Shown here one piece after another: positions 43,154 through 53,020 of a stretch of DNA of 64,000 bases (the first letter of the stretch is position 1; each line of letters opens with the position of its first letter). Origin of the DNA: Saprospiraceae bacterium. Lineage in GTDB: Bacteria; Bacteroidota; Bacteroidia; Chitinophagales; Saprospiraceae. A model generated the notes under the pieces. The model was not told where the DNA came from and did no database searches. It saw only the letters and a list, made by a program, of their open reading frames with translations. The stretch spans positions 1 to 64,000 of the forward strand of contig JAHDFX010000003.1 in NCBI GenBank assembly GCA_020627965.1, given 5' to 3'. Both the position numbers and the translations under genes were made by a program.

Positions 43154-43719
43154 TTAAAATGAAATTGAATATTCAAAGCATATTCAAACTCATCGAATAA
43201 CTGCATGCCCCAAAAATCTAGTTGCTGAGTAGTAGAGAAGTCCTCTTTCTTTAAAAAGTAAGCATCCAGATAATCATCATCTTTCAGGGCTGATTGCATT
43301 TGTAATTTATTGATAAAAGGTAGTTTCTCCCAAACTATATGTTGACGGGTCAATTGTTCTAAAGTGTTTTCATCTCGCTCAGTATCTTGCTCTATTAACA
43401 CAGCCAATAAAGCATCAGTAGCACGAGGAATATCTATGGTATCATTAATATAGAACATGTCCTTTTCTTCGCTAAACGGGATGTATTTACTCTGCCATTG
43501 ATCCAGAATAGTAAAGTTCTTATCCAGAAAATAAACAAGTAGTAAAGTCTCGTCATCAATTGTACCGAAGCCCATCATACTTTCGCTCAAATTATGACAC
43601 ATCAGGTTCTTTAAAACAATCAGTTTAGGAGCAGGAGGGGCAACCTCAGATATTGTTGGCTTAGGAGTTATACACTGGAAACACAACAATGCGAGCAGAA
43701 AAAAAAACAGCCATCTCAT
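43150..43719 (-). CDS. hypothetical lipoprotein
   Basis: 189 aa; lipobox LLCFQC; convergent with the upstream gene. Confidence 0.7.
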   Translation of the reverse strand: MRWLFFFLLALLCFQCITPKPTISEVAPPAPKLIVLKNLMCHNLSESMMGFGTIDDETLLLVYFLDKNFTILDQWQSKYIPFSEEKDMFYINDTIDIPRATDALLAVLIEQDTERDENTLEQLTRQHIVWEKLPFINKLQMQSALKDDDYLDAYFLKKEDFSTTQQLDFWGMQLFDEFEYALNIQFHFN

Positions 43720-43763
43720 ATTAGTATTGATATTGAAACTGCCATTGAAATTATAATTTTCTT

Positions 43764-45557
43764 TTATCGCTTCAAACTTCTAGCCAACATTTGTAAGAAT
43801 AGAAGTGCGGATAAAAACAAAGCTATCCGGGCTATCAAATCTCCATAACGTGTATAAAAGGTGATCTGGTTGTTCAAAGTGATCTGACCACGCTGAAAAC
43901 CCTGTTCTCCATACTTTGTCTGTTGCAATCTGTCGCCACGCTGATTGATGAAACCACAGGTGCCCATATTGGCAGAACGGGCTATACTGCGTCGTGTTTC
44001 TATTGCCCGTAAGGAAGCATAATGATTGTGCTGAATATGTCCGGCGGTATTGTCCCACCAACCATCATTCGTAACAATAAACATAGCATTTGCGCCGCCT
44101 TCACTAACATACTTCGAGGCATATCTGCCAAAAATAGATTCATAACAGATTACAGGAGCAATACCTACAGACTGGTCTAAATTGAAAAATGCCTGGCGTT
44201 TTTCCTGAGTTCCCAAACCAGACATACTGCCTCCAAGGGCATCTACAAGTGGTCTAAAGATAGTCAAATTGGCAAAAGGAGGGAATTCTGCACCAGGCAC
44301 CAGCTTACTTTTTAAATAAATCTGTACGCCCGGATTGTCTGCACTTAATTGTACGGCAGAATTATAGCTTTCATAAGTCGCTCCATCTCCCAGTTGGCGT
44401 GGAGCCTTAGCCTGTGAAGCGTCCTCAAATAGTCGATAAGAACTTAAACCAGTAATAAGATTCAGCTTCGGATACTCACTCAATAAAGCCCGAAAAGCAA
44501 TAATAGCCTGATTTTCTTCAAAAGGACGAATACCAGCATGAACGCGGGTGTCGTTATGCCAGATACGCCCAAAACTAGTTTCAGGGAAAACCAAATAATC
44601 GCTGTCCTGAGTCAATCCTTCCCTGGCAATACTGGTAAATTCCCTGATTTGACTAGCCTGAGGAACTGTAAATTTCTTATAGTGAGGCTCATAATTGGGC
44701 TGTACTACAACTACTTCTATCTGCCTGCCTGTTTCCGTATAAGTTGCATAACGAATGAGTGAGGCTATTATAGGCAAAAAGAAAACTGCTGCGATCAATA
44801 GGTCTCTAGAAAAACTGATGGTTTCTTTTTTTATGATTAATCGCTCTAATAAAAAGAAAATCAGCAGATTCAGCACCCATATCCAAAGCGAGCCACCAAA
44901 AGTACCTGTGATCTCGTACCATTGTATAATTTCAGGAAAACGGGCAAAGCTATTTCCCAGATTAAGCCAGGGCCAGGACATATCTTTCCAGTATAAATGA
45001 GTCAATTCAAATGTCATCCAATAAGCAGGAAGTGACCAATACCCCAATCTGTCCGATAATTTAGCTTTAGTTTGATGAAATACTATCCAGGGAATGGTCA
45101 TGAGGAGGGTGTTGGGAAGTAGCGCCATGACACCTGCCATAAAAAGTGTATTTGTCACCCAATAAGTCGTCAATACATTCCAAAGGAATAAGCCCCAGAA
45201 AGCATATTTAAAAACCATCCACTTGGATATTCCTTTTTGCGCTGCAATCATACGTTCTACAAAGAGCAAAGGCACAAAGCCAATAAACATCAATGGAAAT
45301 AGGGGAGAAGGTGTGAAACCGGCTGATAATAACACCCCACTTAGCAGGGAAAGCCCAAGCATCTGCCAGCCTTTTTCTTGTCTGTTGAACTGATAGGCAA
45401 ACAGCATCAAGATAAAACCCATCAAACCCAGATAGAAAAATAAGGGGCGGTGCCCCCATAATTCATCCATCTGGAAACGACTGTACATCTGCCAGCCCAT
45501 CAGAGTCGCTAATCCTCCAAAGGCGAGTAATAACGGGTATCTTATACTTGCTTTCAT
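43764..45557 (-). CDS. lnt: apolipoprotein N-acyltransferase
   Basis: 597 aa; multi-TM N-terminus plus nitrilase-like domain 'YLVFPETSFG', 'VICYESIFGRYASKYV', 'FIVTNDGWW'. Confidence 0.95.
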   Translation of the reverse strand: MKASIRYPLLLAFGGLATLMGWQMYSRFQMDELWGHRPLFFYLGLMGFILMLFAYQFNRQEKGWQMLGLSLLSGVLLSAGFTPSPLFPLMFIGFVPLLFVERMIAAQKGISKWMVFKYAFWGLFLWNVLTTYWVTNTLFMAGVMALLPNTLLMTIPWIVFHQTKAKLSDRLGYWSLPAYWMTFELTHLYWKDMSWPWLNLGNSFARFPEIIQWYEITGTFGGSLWIWVLNLLIFFLLERLIIKKETISFSRDLLIAAVFFLPIIASLIRYATYTETGRQIEVVVVQPNYEPHYKKFTVPQASQIREFTSIAREGLTQDSDYLVFPETSFGRIWHNDTRVHAGIRPFEENQAIIAFRALLSEYPKLNLITGLSSYRLFEDASQAKAPRQLGDGATYESYNSAVQLSADNPGVQIYLKSKLVPGAEFPPFANLTIFRPLVDALGGSMSGLGTQEKRQAFFNLDQSVGIAPVICYESIFGRYASKYVSEGGANAMFIVTNDGWWDNTAGHIQHNHYASLRAIETRRSIARSANMGTCGFINQRGDRLQQTKYGEQGFQRGQITLNNQITFYTRYGDLIARIALFLSALLFLQMLARSLKR

Positions 45558-45633
45558 ATATAAAATTGAATGTCTAAATTACGCATTGATTCGTAATTAA
45601 TGAATTCGTATTTCGTAATTAACACATTCATAA

Positions 45634-47760
45634 TTATCGCACCGTAAAACCATTCCCAAACCCATCCTGCGGACTCACAAAAACCAATTCTCCCTGAGCA
45701 TTTTCAGCCATTAAAATCATGCCTTCCGACATGACACCACGCAGCTTTCTAGGAGCCAAATTTGCTAATAAAACGACTTGCTTACCAATAACTTCTTCAG
45801 CCTTATAAAACTCAGCAATACCAGAAACGACGGTTCTCTGCTCAAAACCAAGATCAACTTTTAGCTTAAGCAATTTCTTGGCTTTAGGCATTTTTTCGGC
45901 TTCCAGAATGGTGCCTGTACGCAAATCCAGCTTGGTAAAATCATCAAATGTGATCTCGTCTTTCAATGGCTCGTAACTAACCTTCTGCACCTTGCTTGCT
46001 TCCAGTTTATCAATTTGCTGTTGGATAACATCATCAGGAATACGGGTAAATAAATGCTCAGGCTTATTAATGCTGCTGCCTTTCGGCAAAACGGCTTTAC
46101 CAGCCTTCAAGTCATCCAGCAAATGTTCTAAATCTCCATTTTCAAGGGCAGATAAATTTAACAAGTCTCTTAATTTAGCTGATATGAATGGCAAAAATGG
46201 CTGACTCACCACACTCAAAGCTCCAACAATCTGCAATGCCAGATTCATCACGACTTTCACAGTCTCAGGATCGGTTTTTACCAATTTCCAGGGCTCATTG
46301 AATTGTAGGAATTGATTACCCATACTGGCTATTTCTATCAATGCTTTCAAGCCTCCACGAAAATCATAAGCCTCTACGAGTTTACCCAACTCTTCCAGTC
46401 TATGGTGTAATCTATTCAATTCTTCCTGATAGCTTGAAGTAGAGCCTTCTTCTTCTGAGCCGGCAATTGATAAACTGGCATCAAAATCAGGTACAACACC
46501 TTCATAGTACTTATTGGTTAGTACCAGCACACGATTGATAAAATTGGCAAACTTACCGACAAGGTCAGTATTGTTCAACTCCTGAAAATTGCCCCAGGTA
46601 AACTCACTGTCCTTGAGTTCAGGCATATTTTTAATCAGTACATAACGCAATACATCCACATGATTGACAATGCTGTCTTTACAATCTTCCAGGTATTCAT
46701 GCCCCCAAACAGCCCAGTTTCGGGAAGTTGAGATTTTATCGCCTTCCAGATTCATAAACTGATTGGCAGGCACATTATCCGGCAATACATAGCCACCCGC
46801 CGCCTTAAGAATAGCCGGGAAAATAATGCAATGGAAAACGATATTATCTTTGCCAATGAAGTGAACAAGTTTACTGTCTTTATCTTTCCAGTAAGGCTCC
46901 CAGTCCTTATTATTATCCAATGCCCACTGCTTCGTAGCAGAGATATAACCAATAGGTGCATCCAGCCAAACGTAAAGTTTTTTGCCTTCTGATCCGGGAA
47001 TATCCTGCGGTACATCTACGCCCCATTCCAAATCACGCGTCATAGCACGAGGCTGAAGATCACCCACCCAGGAACGACATTGCCCCAATACATGGTTTTT
47101 CCATTCCTTCGGGTCATGATGTTGTTTACCGTCCAATTGCCCGGTATTGATCCATTCTCCCAGCCAGTCAGCATGTTTGTCCAGCGATAAATACCAGTGT
47201 GTGGTCTCTTTGAGTACAGGTGTATTACCACTTAGTGTGGAAACAGGATTAATAAGTTCGGTCGGGCTCAAAGCAGAACCACAATTCTCACATTGGTCGC
47301 CATAAGCGGCATCATAACTACATTTCGGACAGGTTCCTTTGATATAACGGTCTGCCAGAAACTGATTTTGCGATTCATCATAATATTGCTCATTCGTCTT
47401 TTGTGTAAACTCGCCTTTTTTTAGCAAATTCGTGAAAAACTCCTGTGCCGTTTCATGGTGAATAGGCTCGCTGGTACGGTGATAAATATCAAAAGAAACC
47501 CCTAAATCCTCAAAAGTCTGCTTGATTTGAGCATTATAGCGATCTACAATTTCTTTGGGTTTTACCCCGTCTTTTTTTGCCCTGATTGTAATAGCTGCCC
47601 CATGTTCATCGGAACCACAGATGTATATTACATCCTTGCCCATCAAACGCAGGTAACGGACGTATATGTCAGAAGAAAGATAAGCACCGGCAAGATGCCC
47701 AATGTGTAATGGACCGTTGGCATAAGGTAGCGCAGCGGTAACTGTATATCGTTTTGTCAT
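45634..47760 (-). CDS. metG: methionyl-tRNA synthetase with C-terminal tRNA-binding domain
   Basis: 708 aa; 'ALPYANGPLHIGHLAGAYLSSDIYVRY', zinc-knuckle Cys pairs, 'KISTSRNWAVW', C-term EMAP-like domain. Confidence 0.98.
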   Translation of the reverse strand: MTKRYTVTAALPYANGPLHIGHLAGAYLSSDIYVRYLRLMGKDVIYICGSDEHGAAITIRAKKDGVKPKEIVDRYNAQIKQTFEDLGVSFDIYHRTSEPIHHETAQEFFTNLLKKGEFTQKTNEQYYDESQNQFLADRYIKGTCPKCSYDAAYGDQCENCGSALSPTELINPVSTLSGNTPVLKETTHWYLSLDKHADWLGEWINTGQLDGKQHHDPKEWKNHVLGQCRSWVGDLQPRAMTRDLEWGVDVPQDIPGSEGKKLYVWLDAPIGYISATKQWALDNNKDWEPYWKDKDSKLVHFIGKDNIVFHCIIFPAILKAAGGYVLPDNVPANQFMNLEGDKISTSRNWAVWGHEYLEDCKDSIVNHVDVLRYVLIKNMPELKDSEFTWGNFQELNNTDLVGKFANFINRVLVLTNKYYEGVVPDFDASLSIAGSEEEGSTSSYQEELNRLHHRLEELGKLVEAYDFRGGLKALIEIASMGNQFLQFNEPWKLVKTDPETVKVVMNLALQIVGALSVVSQPFLPFISAKLRDLLNLSALENGDLEHLLDDLKAGKAVLPKGSSINKPEHLFTRIPDDVIQQQIDKLEASKVQKVSYEPLKDEITFDDFTKLDLRTGTILEAEKMPKAKKLLKLKVDLGFEQRTVVSGIAEFYKAEEVIGKQVVLLANLAPRKLRGVMSEGMILMAENAQGELVFVSPQDGFGNGFTVR

Positions 47761-47971
47761 GTTTTCTTTTTATAAATAGGAGTGCAAATATAAAAATAGA
47801 TAAGGTGGAAAATTGCAAAAAGGCAATTTCAAATTCCAAAAGGGAAAAAATAGATATAGGAAGACTGTTATGCACCACAAGGGCGCATAGTAGGAGAGGT
47901 AGAAATGATATGTTGAGAATGAGTATTCATACCCTCCATAACGAATACTTTGCAGGAATAGTTCATATTGC

Positions 47972-48550
47972 TTATATCGAAGATTCTTCTCTCAGATACT
48001 GAGATAAAGCATCATACACCTTATGCACAGGTAAGCCCATTACATTAGCATAAGAACCATTAAGTCGAGCCACTTTCACATAGCCCAGCCATTCCTGAAT
48101 ACCATAAGCACCCGCTTTATCAAAAGGCTGACAAGTATCTATATAGCGACGAATTTCCTGAGCGCTCATCTCTTTGATGTACACTTCTGTCATATCTGAA
48201 AATACTTCTCTATTGTTTTTAGTCATGATACATACCCCTGTAATCACCTGATGCATTCTACCTGAGATTTCTCCCAAAATGCGCACGGCATCCGCATCGT
48301 CTTTAGGCTTACCATATATCTTATTGTCCATAATAACCACAGTATCCGCAGTAATAATAATTTCATCATTTACAATAAAATCTTTTACTCCGTCAGCTTT
48401 TTTCTCCGCTATAAATGCTGCTACATCGTCCACAGGCATATCCGCCGGAAAGGATTCATCGGTATCGCGAGTGCGAATTTCAAAATCAAAACCGGCCTCT
48501 TTCAGCAGGAAAGAGCGACGTGGAGATTTAGATGCCAGGATAATTTTCAT
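47972..48550 (-). CDS. maf: Maf-like nucleoside triphosphate pyrophosphatase
   Basis: 192 aa; 'MKIILASKSPRRSFLLKEAG', 'IITADTVVIMDNKIYGKPKD', 'DKAGAYGIQEW'. Confidence 0.95.
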   Translation of the reverse strand: MKIILASKSPRRSFLLKEAGFDFEIRTRDTDESFPADMPVDDVAAFIAEKKADGVKDFIVNDEIIITADTVVIMDNKIYGKPKDDADAVRILGEISGRMHQVITGVCIMTKNNREVFSDMTEVYIKEMSAQEIRRYIDTCQPFDKAGAYGIQEWLGYVKVARLNGSYANVMGLPVHKVYDALSQYLREESSI

Positions 48551-48569
48551 AGTGTGATTCGTTGATTCG

Positions 48570-49109
48570 TTAATTTGTGTATCCGTTATTCGTTGATTCG
48601 TGATTTGACGTATGAATGTTATTTAATTCTTCAGTTTTTTCTGTTGCAAATTGCCAAATTGGATTATTTGCGGGAATTATATTGCTTAGAAAGTGCTCTA
48701 GATAATCATTGTTTTGATTGTCTGGCATAACCCAGATACCGATGTATAAGTGGTCAAAAATCTGACAGCCTAATCCATTTTTTGTAAGTGCAATATCTGT
48801 TGGGAAAGAAATATTTAAATTCTCTTCGATCGTTGTTTTTAAACTATTAATTCTTGCATCCACGCCAACTTCATTAGCATCGACGATAATACCGATATTG
48901 GTAACCTCGGTACTTTGTAGTTCCTCAATTAGAACAGCATTTATCTTAGTGATACTTCCTGCCGATTTGACAAATTCTGATTTATATTTTTGAGGATTAC
49001 TGTAGCCCTTTGGTGGTTTTATACCTCGCTTTATTAATAACTCAGAAAGAGCAATAGCATCATTGCCTTCTACAATTAAACGTTGTGCCATTGTTTTATC
49101 GGATTTCAA
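48570..49109 (-). CDS. DUF3226/Toprim-like protein
   Basis: 179 aa; 'RLIVEGNDAIALSELLIKRG' and 'IGIIVDANEVGVDARI' look like Toprim Glu and Asp motifs; overlaps the 3' end of the upstream ATPase gene. Confidence 0.72.
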   Translation of the reverse strand: MKSDKTMAQRLIVEGNDAIALSELLIKRGIKPPKGYSNPQKYKSEFVKSAGSITKINAVLIEELQSTEVTNIGIIVDANEVGVDARINSLKTTIEENLNISFPTDIALTKNGLGCQIFDHLYIGIWVMPDNQNNDYLEHFLSNIIPANNPIWQFATEKTEELNNIHTSNHESTNNGYTN

Positions 49110-50034
49110 GTTGTAGTTCGAGACTGTTTTTTAGGCGCTCTCCATCAAAAATTATCGCTTCATTTTTTCCTTCTCTGCTGTGTTGTAAACGAATATATTC
49201 TGCTTCATTGAGGTATTTTTCATCTGATGCTACATAGTGGAAAGTCCTGATAGCATCTTGACTATGCGTAGTTGCAAAGACTTGAATATCCCATTTTACT
49301 GCGTATTTGAAAATCATTTCCCATAGCTTCTCCATAGCAGAGTAATGTAGACCTAGTTCTAATTCATCTATGAGTAGGACTTTGTTTTGAGCATTGGCGA
49401 GACTTAGCGCAATCAATAAAATTCTATTTACTCCATCTCCTAATGTGCCCAATGGAACTGGCTTATCAGTGTTCTTTAGACGAATACGAACTATTTTACT
49501 GCCTACATCAAAGCGAATTAAGCTAGGTTCTATTGTGTCTCTGACAATTTCGTAAACATCATCTTCTTTTGGTGTTAATACTACATTTTCCCAAAGAAAG
49601 CCTAAAGTGCGGAAGTCGTCAGAGCTAAAAGGAACATAGATAGCCTTGTCATTTGGTAAAGTTGCAACGGAATTTGTGTCTAGTATATGTTCTAAACCCT
49701 TATCGATAAAGAAAAAACTATAGTCGTTGACAGAACTGAGAGGGTTATTTGGAGAAATTAAATGGCAGTCATTGATATACAATTCATCTTCATTGGTATA
49801 CCTGTTGAATAATGATTCATATGGTTCTTTAAGACCTTTTCTAAAAGAATTTCTTTTATCAAGAATATGATTAACAACTGTACTATCCCCATTAGCCTCC
49901 AAAATCCGAATCGCATCCAGCAAGCAAGTCTTCCCAGAATTATTCTTCCCGGCAATCAGATTCACCCTTTTGAGTACCGGAATATCCAATTCCTCAAAAG
50001 CCATAAAATTACTGATCTTTAAATGTTCAATCAT
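49096..50034 (-). CDS. AAA15/OLD-like ATPase
   Basis: 312 aa; Walker A 'GKNNSGKT', 'LGDGVNRILLIAL', Walker B 'VLLIDELELGLHY', 'ATTHSQD'. Confidence 0.9.
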   Translation of the reverse strand: MIEHLKISNFMAFEELDIPVLKRVNLIAGKNNSGKTCLLDAIRILEANGDSTVVNHILDKRNSFRKGLKEPYESLFNRYTNEDELYINDCHLISPNNPLSSVNDYSFFFIDKGLEHILDTNSVATLPNDKAIYVPFSSDDFRTLGFLWENVVLTPKEDDVYEIVRDTIEPSLIRFDVGSKIVRIRLKNTDKPVPLGTLGDGVNRILLIALSLANAQNKVLLIDELELGLHYSAMEKLWEMIFKYAVKWDIQVFATTHSQDAIRTFHYVASDEKYLNEAEYIRLQHSREGKNEAIIFDGERLKNSLELQLEIR

Positions 50035-50134
50035 AAGATTCCTTTAGCTAACAAAAATACGGATTTATCAGTGTATTTCAATGCCCAGAAAAACATTAAC
50101 ACAGGCGTATGCAATACGCCCCAACGATAACACG

Positions 50135-51085
50135 TCAAAAAAAGATCAAAAACAATAAGCTAAAAAGTGGCAAATAGAGCAGCCCTGTCAGCATAATAAG
50201 CTTGGTAAAACTGCTTAGACGGTGAAAGTCTTGCTTAGTCTGCGCAAATACCAGTAACAACATTGCCAGTAATATTGGGATAAAAATAAAGATCAGGGTA
50301 TAGAAAAATCCAGCCCATTGCCAGTGGAAGTTTTCCCATTGCCAGTTGAGCAAATAAATAACAGTGCATAATAAAGCCACGATAAAAAGTCCGGCAATTA
50401 TTTTGGCGGTCTTGATACCGAGTACAACAGGAAGCGTTCTACAGCCTTGTTTCTGATCGCCCTCTACATCTTCAATATCCTTCACAATTTCCCTGAACAT
50501 AGTGGAGAAATAGGCAAAAACAGCATAGCCCCAGAAAAGATAAAAAACATACCAGCCATACTCTTTATGCTGATCGAATAAAATACTAAAGGTTTTTCGC
50601 TCTGCAAAGAGTACCAGGATGGTCACCATAGCACAAAAAGTAGCAACTACTATGTTGCCAATTAAAGGCATTTTTTTCAATTTCCAGGAATACAACCACA
50701 AGGGTAGGGCAGCAGCAGGAAAAAGCCACATCAGTCGAAGGTCGCCCACATGCCAGGCAACATAAATAGCTAAAATAAAGCCTGCCAGATGTAAAGCAGC
50801 ATAAATATACCAGGCAATTTCAACAGAAAATACACGCCCGAGCATGATCTGTCCGGGCTTGTTAATCTTATCGATCTCATAATCGTAAATATCATTAATA
50901 ACATAACCGCCAGCAGCGATCAGCATAGTCGTCAGAACCAGTAAAAAGAATTGAAAATGAGAAAGTATGGGAATGAGGTCAAGCTTAGAATAGAAAGGCT
51001 GGAGAATACAATAGCGCAGTAAATACTGTGTCAGTCCGACAATCAGCAAATTGGGGAAGCGAATAAATCGTAGGAATGGTTTCAT
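50135..51085 (-). CDS. UbiA-family prenyltransferase
   Basis: 'AAGGYVINDIYDYEIDKINKPGQIMLGR' and 'EIVKDIEDVEGDQKQGCRTLPVVLG'. ATG at 51085 preferred because the track ORF (to 51295) overlaps the upstream gene. Confidence 0.9.
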   Translation of the reverse strand: MKPFLRFIRFPNLLIVGLTQYLLRYCILQPFYSKLDLIPILSHFQFFLLVLTTMLIAAGGYVINDIYDYEIDKINKPGQIMLGRVFSVEIAWYIYAALHLAGFILAIYVAWHVGDLRLMWLFPAAALPLWLYSWKLKKMPLIGNIVVATFCAMVTILVLFAERKTFSILFDQHKEYGWYVFYLFWGYAVFAYFSTMFREIVKDIEDVEGDQKQGCRTLPVVLGIKTAKIIAGLFIVALLCTVIYLLNWQWENFHWQWAGFFYTLIFIFIPILLAMLLLVFAQTKQDFHRLSSFTKLIMLTGLLYLPLFSLLFLIFF

Positions 51086-51176
51086 CTTGACAATACTTCG
51101 TATTGGTTTTAGGCTATGTCTGTAAATGTTCTGGAAATCCTGTTTACTAATTTCCAAAATCGAATACAAAGTATTC

Positions 51177-51677
51177 TCAAACAGACCATTTATCGTGCAA
51201 TGCCAGTACTTTTTCGATGACATCTCTGGCGCAGCCGTGTCCACCTGCAAAGGGAGAAATATATCTCGAAATAGCCTTGATTTCCTGAGTAGCATCGCAT
51301 GGACAAGCAGGCATAGCTACTTTTCTCATTACTTCATAATCAGGAAGGTCGTCACCCATATATAGAATATTCTCCGAATTGAGTTCATAAGTATAAATAA
51401 ACTCTTCGTATGCTTCCATCTTATTTCTTACACCTGCATACACTTCTTTCACGCCTAACTCGCGTAGGCGATCAATAACGCCTTTGGAATTGCCACCTGT
51501 AATGATACCTACATTATACTCTAACTCCACCGCCATTCTGATGGCAAAGGCATCTCTTGTATTCATTCTGCGAACCAGATGACCGTTTTCCATGACCATT
51601 ACGCCATTTTCTGCCAGCACGCCATCTACATCAAAGATGAAAGTCTGAATATTATTAAAAGCTTCCAGATAATTCAT
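51177..51677 (-). CDS. KdsC-like HAD phosphatase (YrbI family)
   Basis: 166 aa; 'FIFDVDGVLAENGVM', 'IITGGNSKGV', 'YMGDDLPDYEVM'. Confidence 0.92.
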   Translation of the reverse strand: MNYLEAFNNIQTFIFDVDGVLAENGVMVMENGHLVRRMNTRDAFAIRMAVELEYNVGIITGGNSKGVIDRLRELGVKEVYAGVRNKMEAYEEFIYTYELNSENILYMGDDLPDYEVMRKVAMPACPCDATQEIKAISRYISPFAGGHGCARDVIEKVLALHDKWSV

Positions 51678-51688
51678 TCAGGACAGAT

Positions 51689-51931
51689 TTATTGATTATC
51701 TCTCCATTCATACACCCATTTTGCCTGAATTTGCTCCAGGTGTCCTTCGGTAGAACCTTCTCTTTTTCCTTCAAAATTGGGAATTTCTAATATCCAGGTT
51801 AAAAGCTCAGTAAAGCGGATACGGTATATCTTCGACTCTGTGAAATCATCGCCAAACCTGTCGTACAGCTTCATGGCAATATCTTCATGGTCATTCCAGT
51901 TGATTGGTAAATCTTCTATATCAAAACCCAT
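51689..51931 (-). CDS. iscX: IscX family Fe-S cluster assembly protein
   Basis: 80 aa; 'LPINWNDHEDIAMKLYDRFG...FTELLTWILEIPNFEG...EGHLEQIQAKW'. Confidence 0.85.
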   Translation of the reverse strand: MGFDIEDLPINWNDHEDIAMKLYDRFGDDFTESKIYRIRFTELLTWILEIPNFEGKREGSTEGHLEQIQAKWVYEWRDNQ

Positions 51932-51945
51932 ATTCAGGTTGTTTT

Positions 51946-52284
51946 TTAATGTTCGTGACCAATAATGTCAGACTGGTCGGGAATAGTGATTTCTATTTCT
52001 GCATCTTCTTCCAGGATAATACATTGACATGCCAGACGAGATTCCAGACGTGGATTAACAGCCCGATCAATGAAGTCTTCTTCCTTGTCGGATATTTCCT
52101 CCAATTTATCATCTCCTTTTTCTACATAAATATGGCAGGTACTGCAAGCACAAACACCACCACAGTTATGATTCAGATGAATATCGTGCATTTCAGTTAC
52201 TTCCAAAATAGACACATCAACCTCTGCTTCTACGGTTTTAGAGGGGATGTTTTTATCTTCAAAATTAAATTTTATAGTCGCCAT
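51946..52284 (-). CDS. fdx: 2Fe-2S ferredoxin
   Basis: 112 aa; 'CGGVCACSTCHIYVE' plus distal 'LACQC'. Confidence 0.92.
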   Translation of the reverse strand: MATIKFNFEDKNIPSKTVEAEVDVSILEVTEMHDIHLNHNCGGVCACSTCHIYVEKGDDKLEEISDKEEDFIDRAVNPRLESRLACQCIILEEDAEIEITIPDQSDIIGHEH

Positions 52285-52313
52285 TCAGACTTATTGTTTG
52301 GTAGTTGATCTAA

Positions 52314-52745
52314 CTAGCGCAGTCTATTCATAGACTTGACCAGTTTTTCATCTTTTTTGATAAAACGATTTGCCAATACGGCAAAAATGAATGCTCCAAG
52401 TGGAGCTATTAAACCAAGCCCTGCCTGTATACCAGAAGGAATGGCATTGTACTGTAGGTACAATAAGACAACTCCAAGTATCGGTAATAATAAACTCAAT
52501 AAAATGAGCAAGTAGCCAAAACGAAGTTGTAGAATTCTATTTTTAAATAGGAAAATATTCAAAATAGCCAGAATACCTCCAAGTGCCGTTACAACAAGTA
52601 ATGCTGTATGGTCTTGAATGTCAAAAGCTTTATCGGCAAGATAGCCATCAGCGGCTGTACTACTTGAAGCAAAGTCTAATCCGAAAAGAGAAAAGAAGGC
52701 AGCAGCTACTACTAATAAGAATATAGTTTGAATTCTTTGTATCAT
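52314..52745 (-). CDS. DUF4293-like membrane protein
   Basis: 143 aa; 'MIQRIQTIFLLVVAAAFFSLF', four TM segments, 'LANRFIKKDEKLVKSMNRLR'. Confidence 0.8.
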   Translation of the reverse strand: MIQRIQTIFLLVVAAAFFSLFGLDFASSSTAADGYLADKAFDIQDHTALLVVTALGGILAILNIFLFKNRILQLRFGYLLILLSLLLPILGVVLLYLQYNAIPSGIQAGLGLIAPLGAFIFAVLANRFIKKDEKLVKSMNRLR

Positions 52746-53020
52746 GGTATTAACGAAAATTTAAACATGCTCTAATACAATTTGGTTCACACCTTTTGCG
52801 CAAAGGTAGTTTATTATCAAATCTTTGCAAAAAAACAATTAGATTCTATTTACAATACTTCGTATTGGTTTTTGTTTTATCAGCAGTTAAGGAGATTGGT
52901 ATAAAGCTTATAAATTCAGAGTGTTGATTGTCACGACGTTCGTTTAGACGTTAATTGACTGAGGTTGATTTTTTTCTGTGATAATCTGTGTACATCTGTG
53001 GTGGATAATATTTACCTTAC

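Noticed and set aside
51086-51295. N-terminal extension of the UbiA ORF
   Set aside because: Overlaps the KdsC-like gene; the conserved UbiA sequence begins at MKPFLRFIRF (51085).
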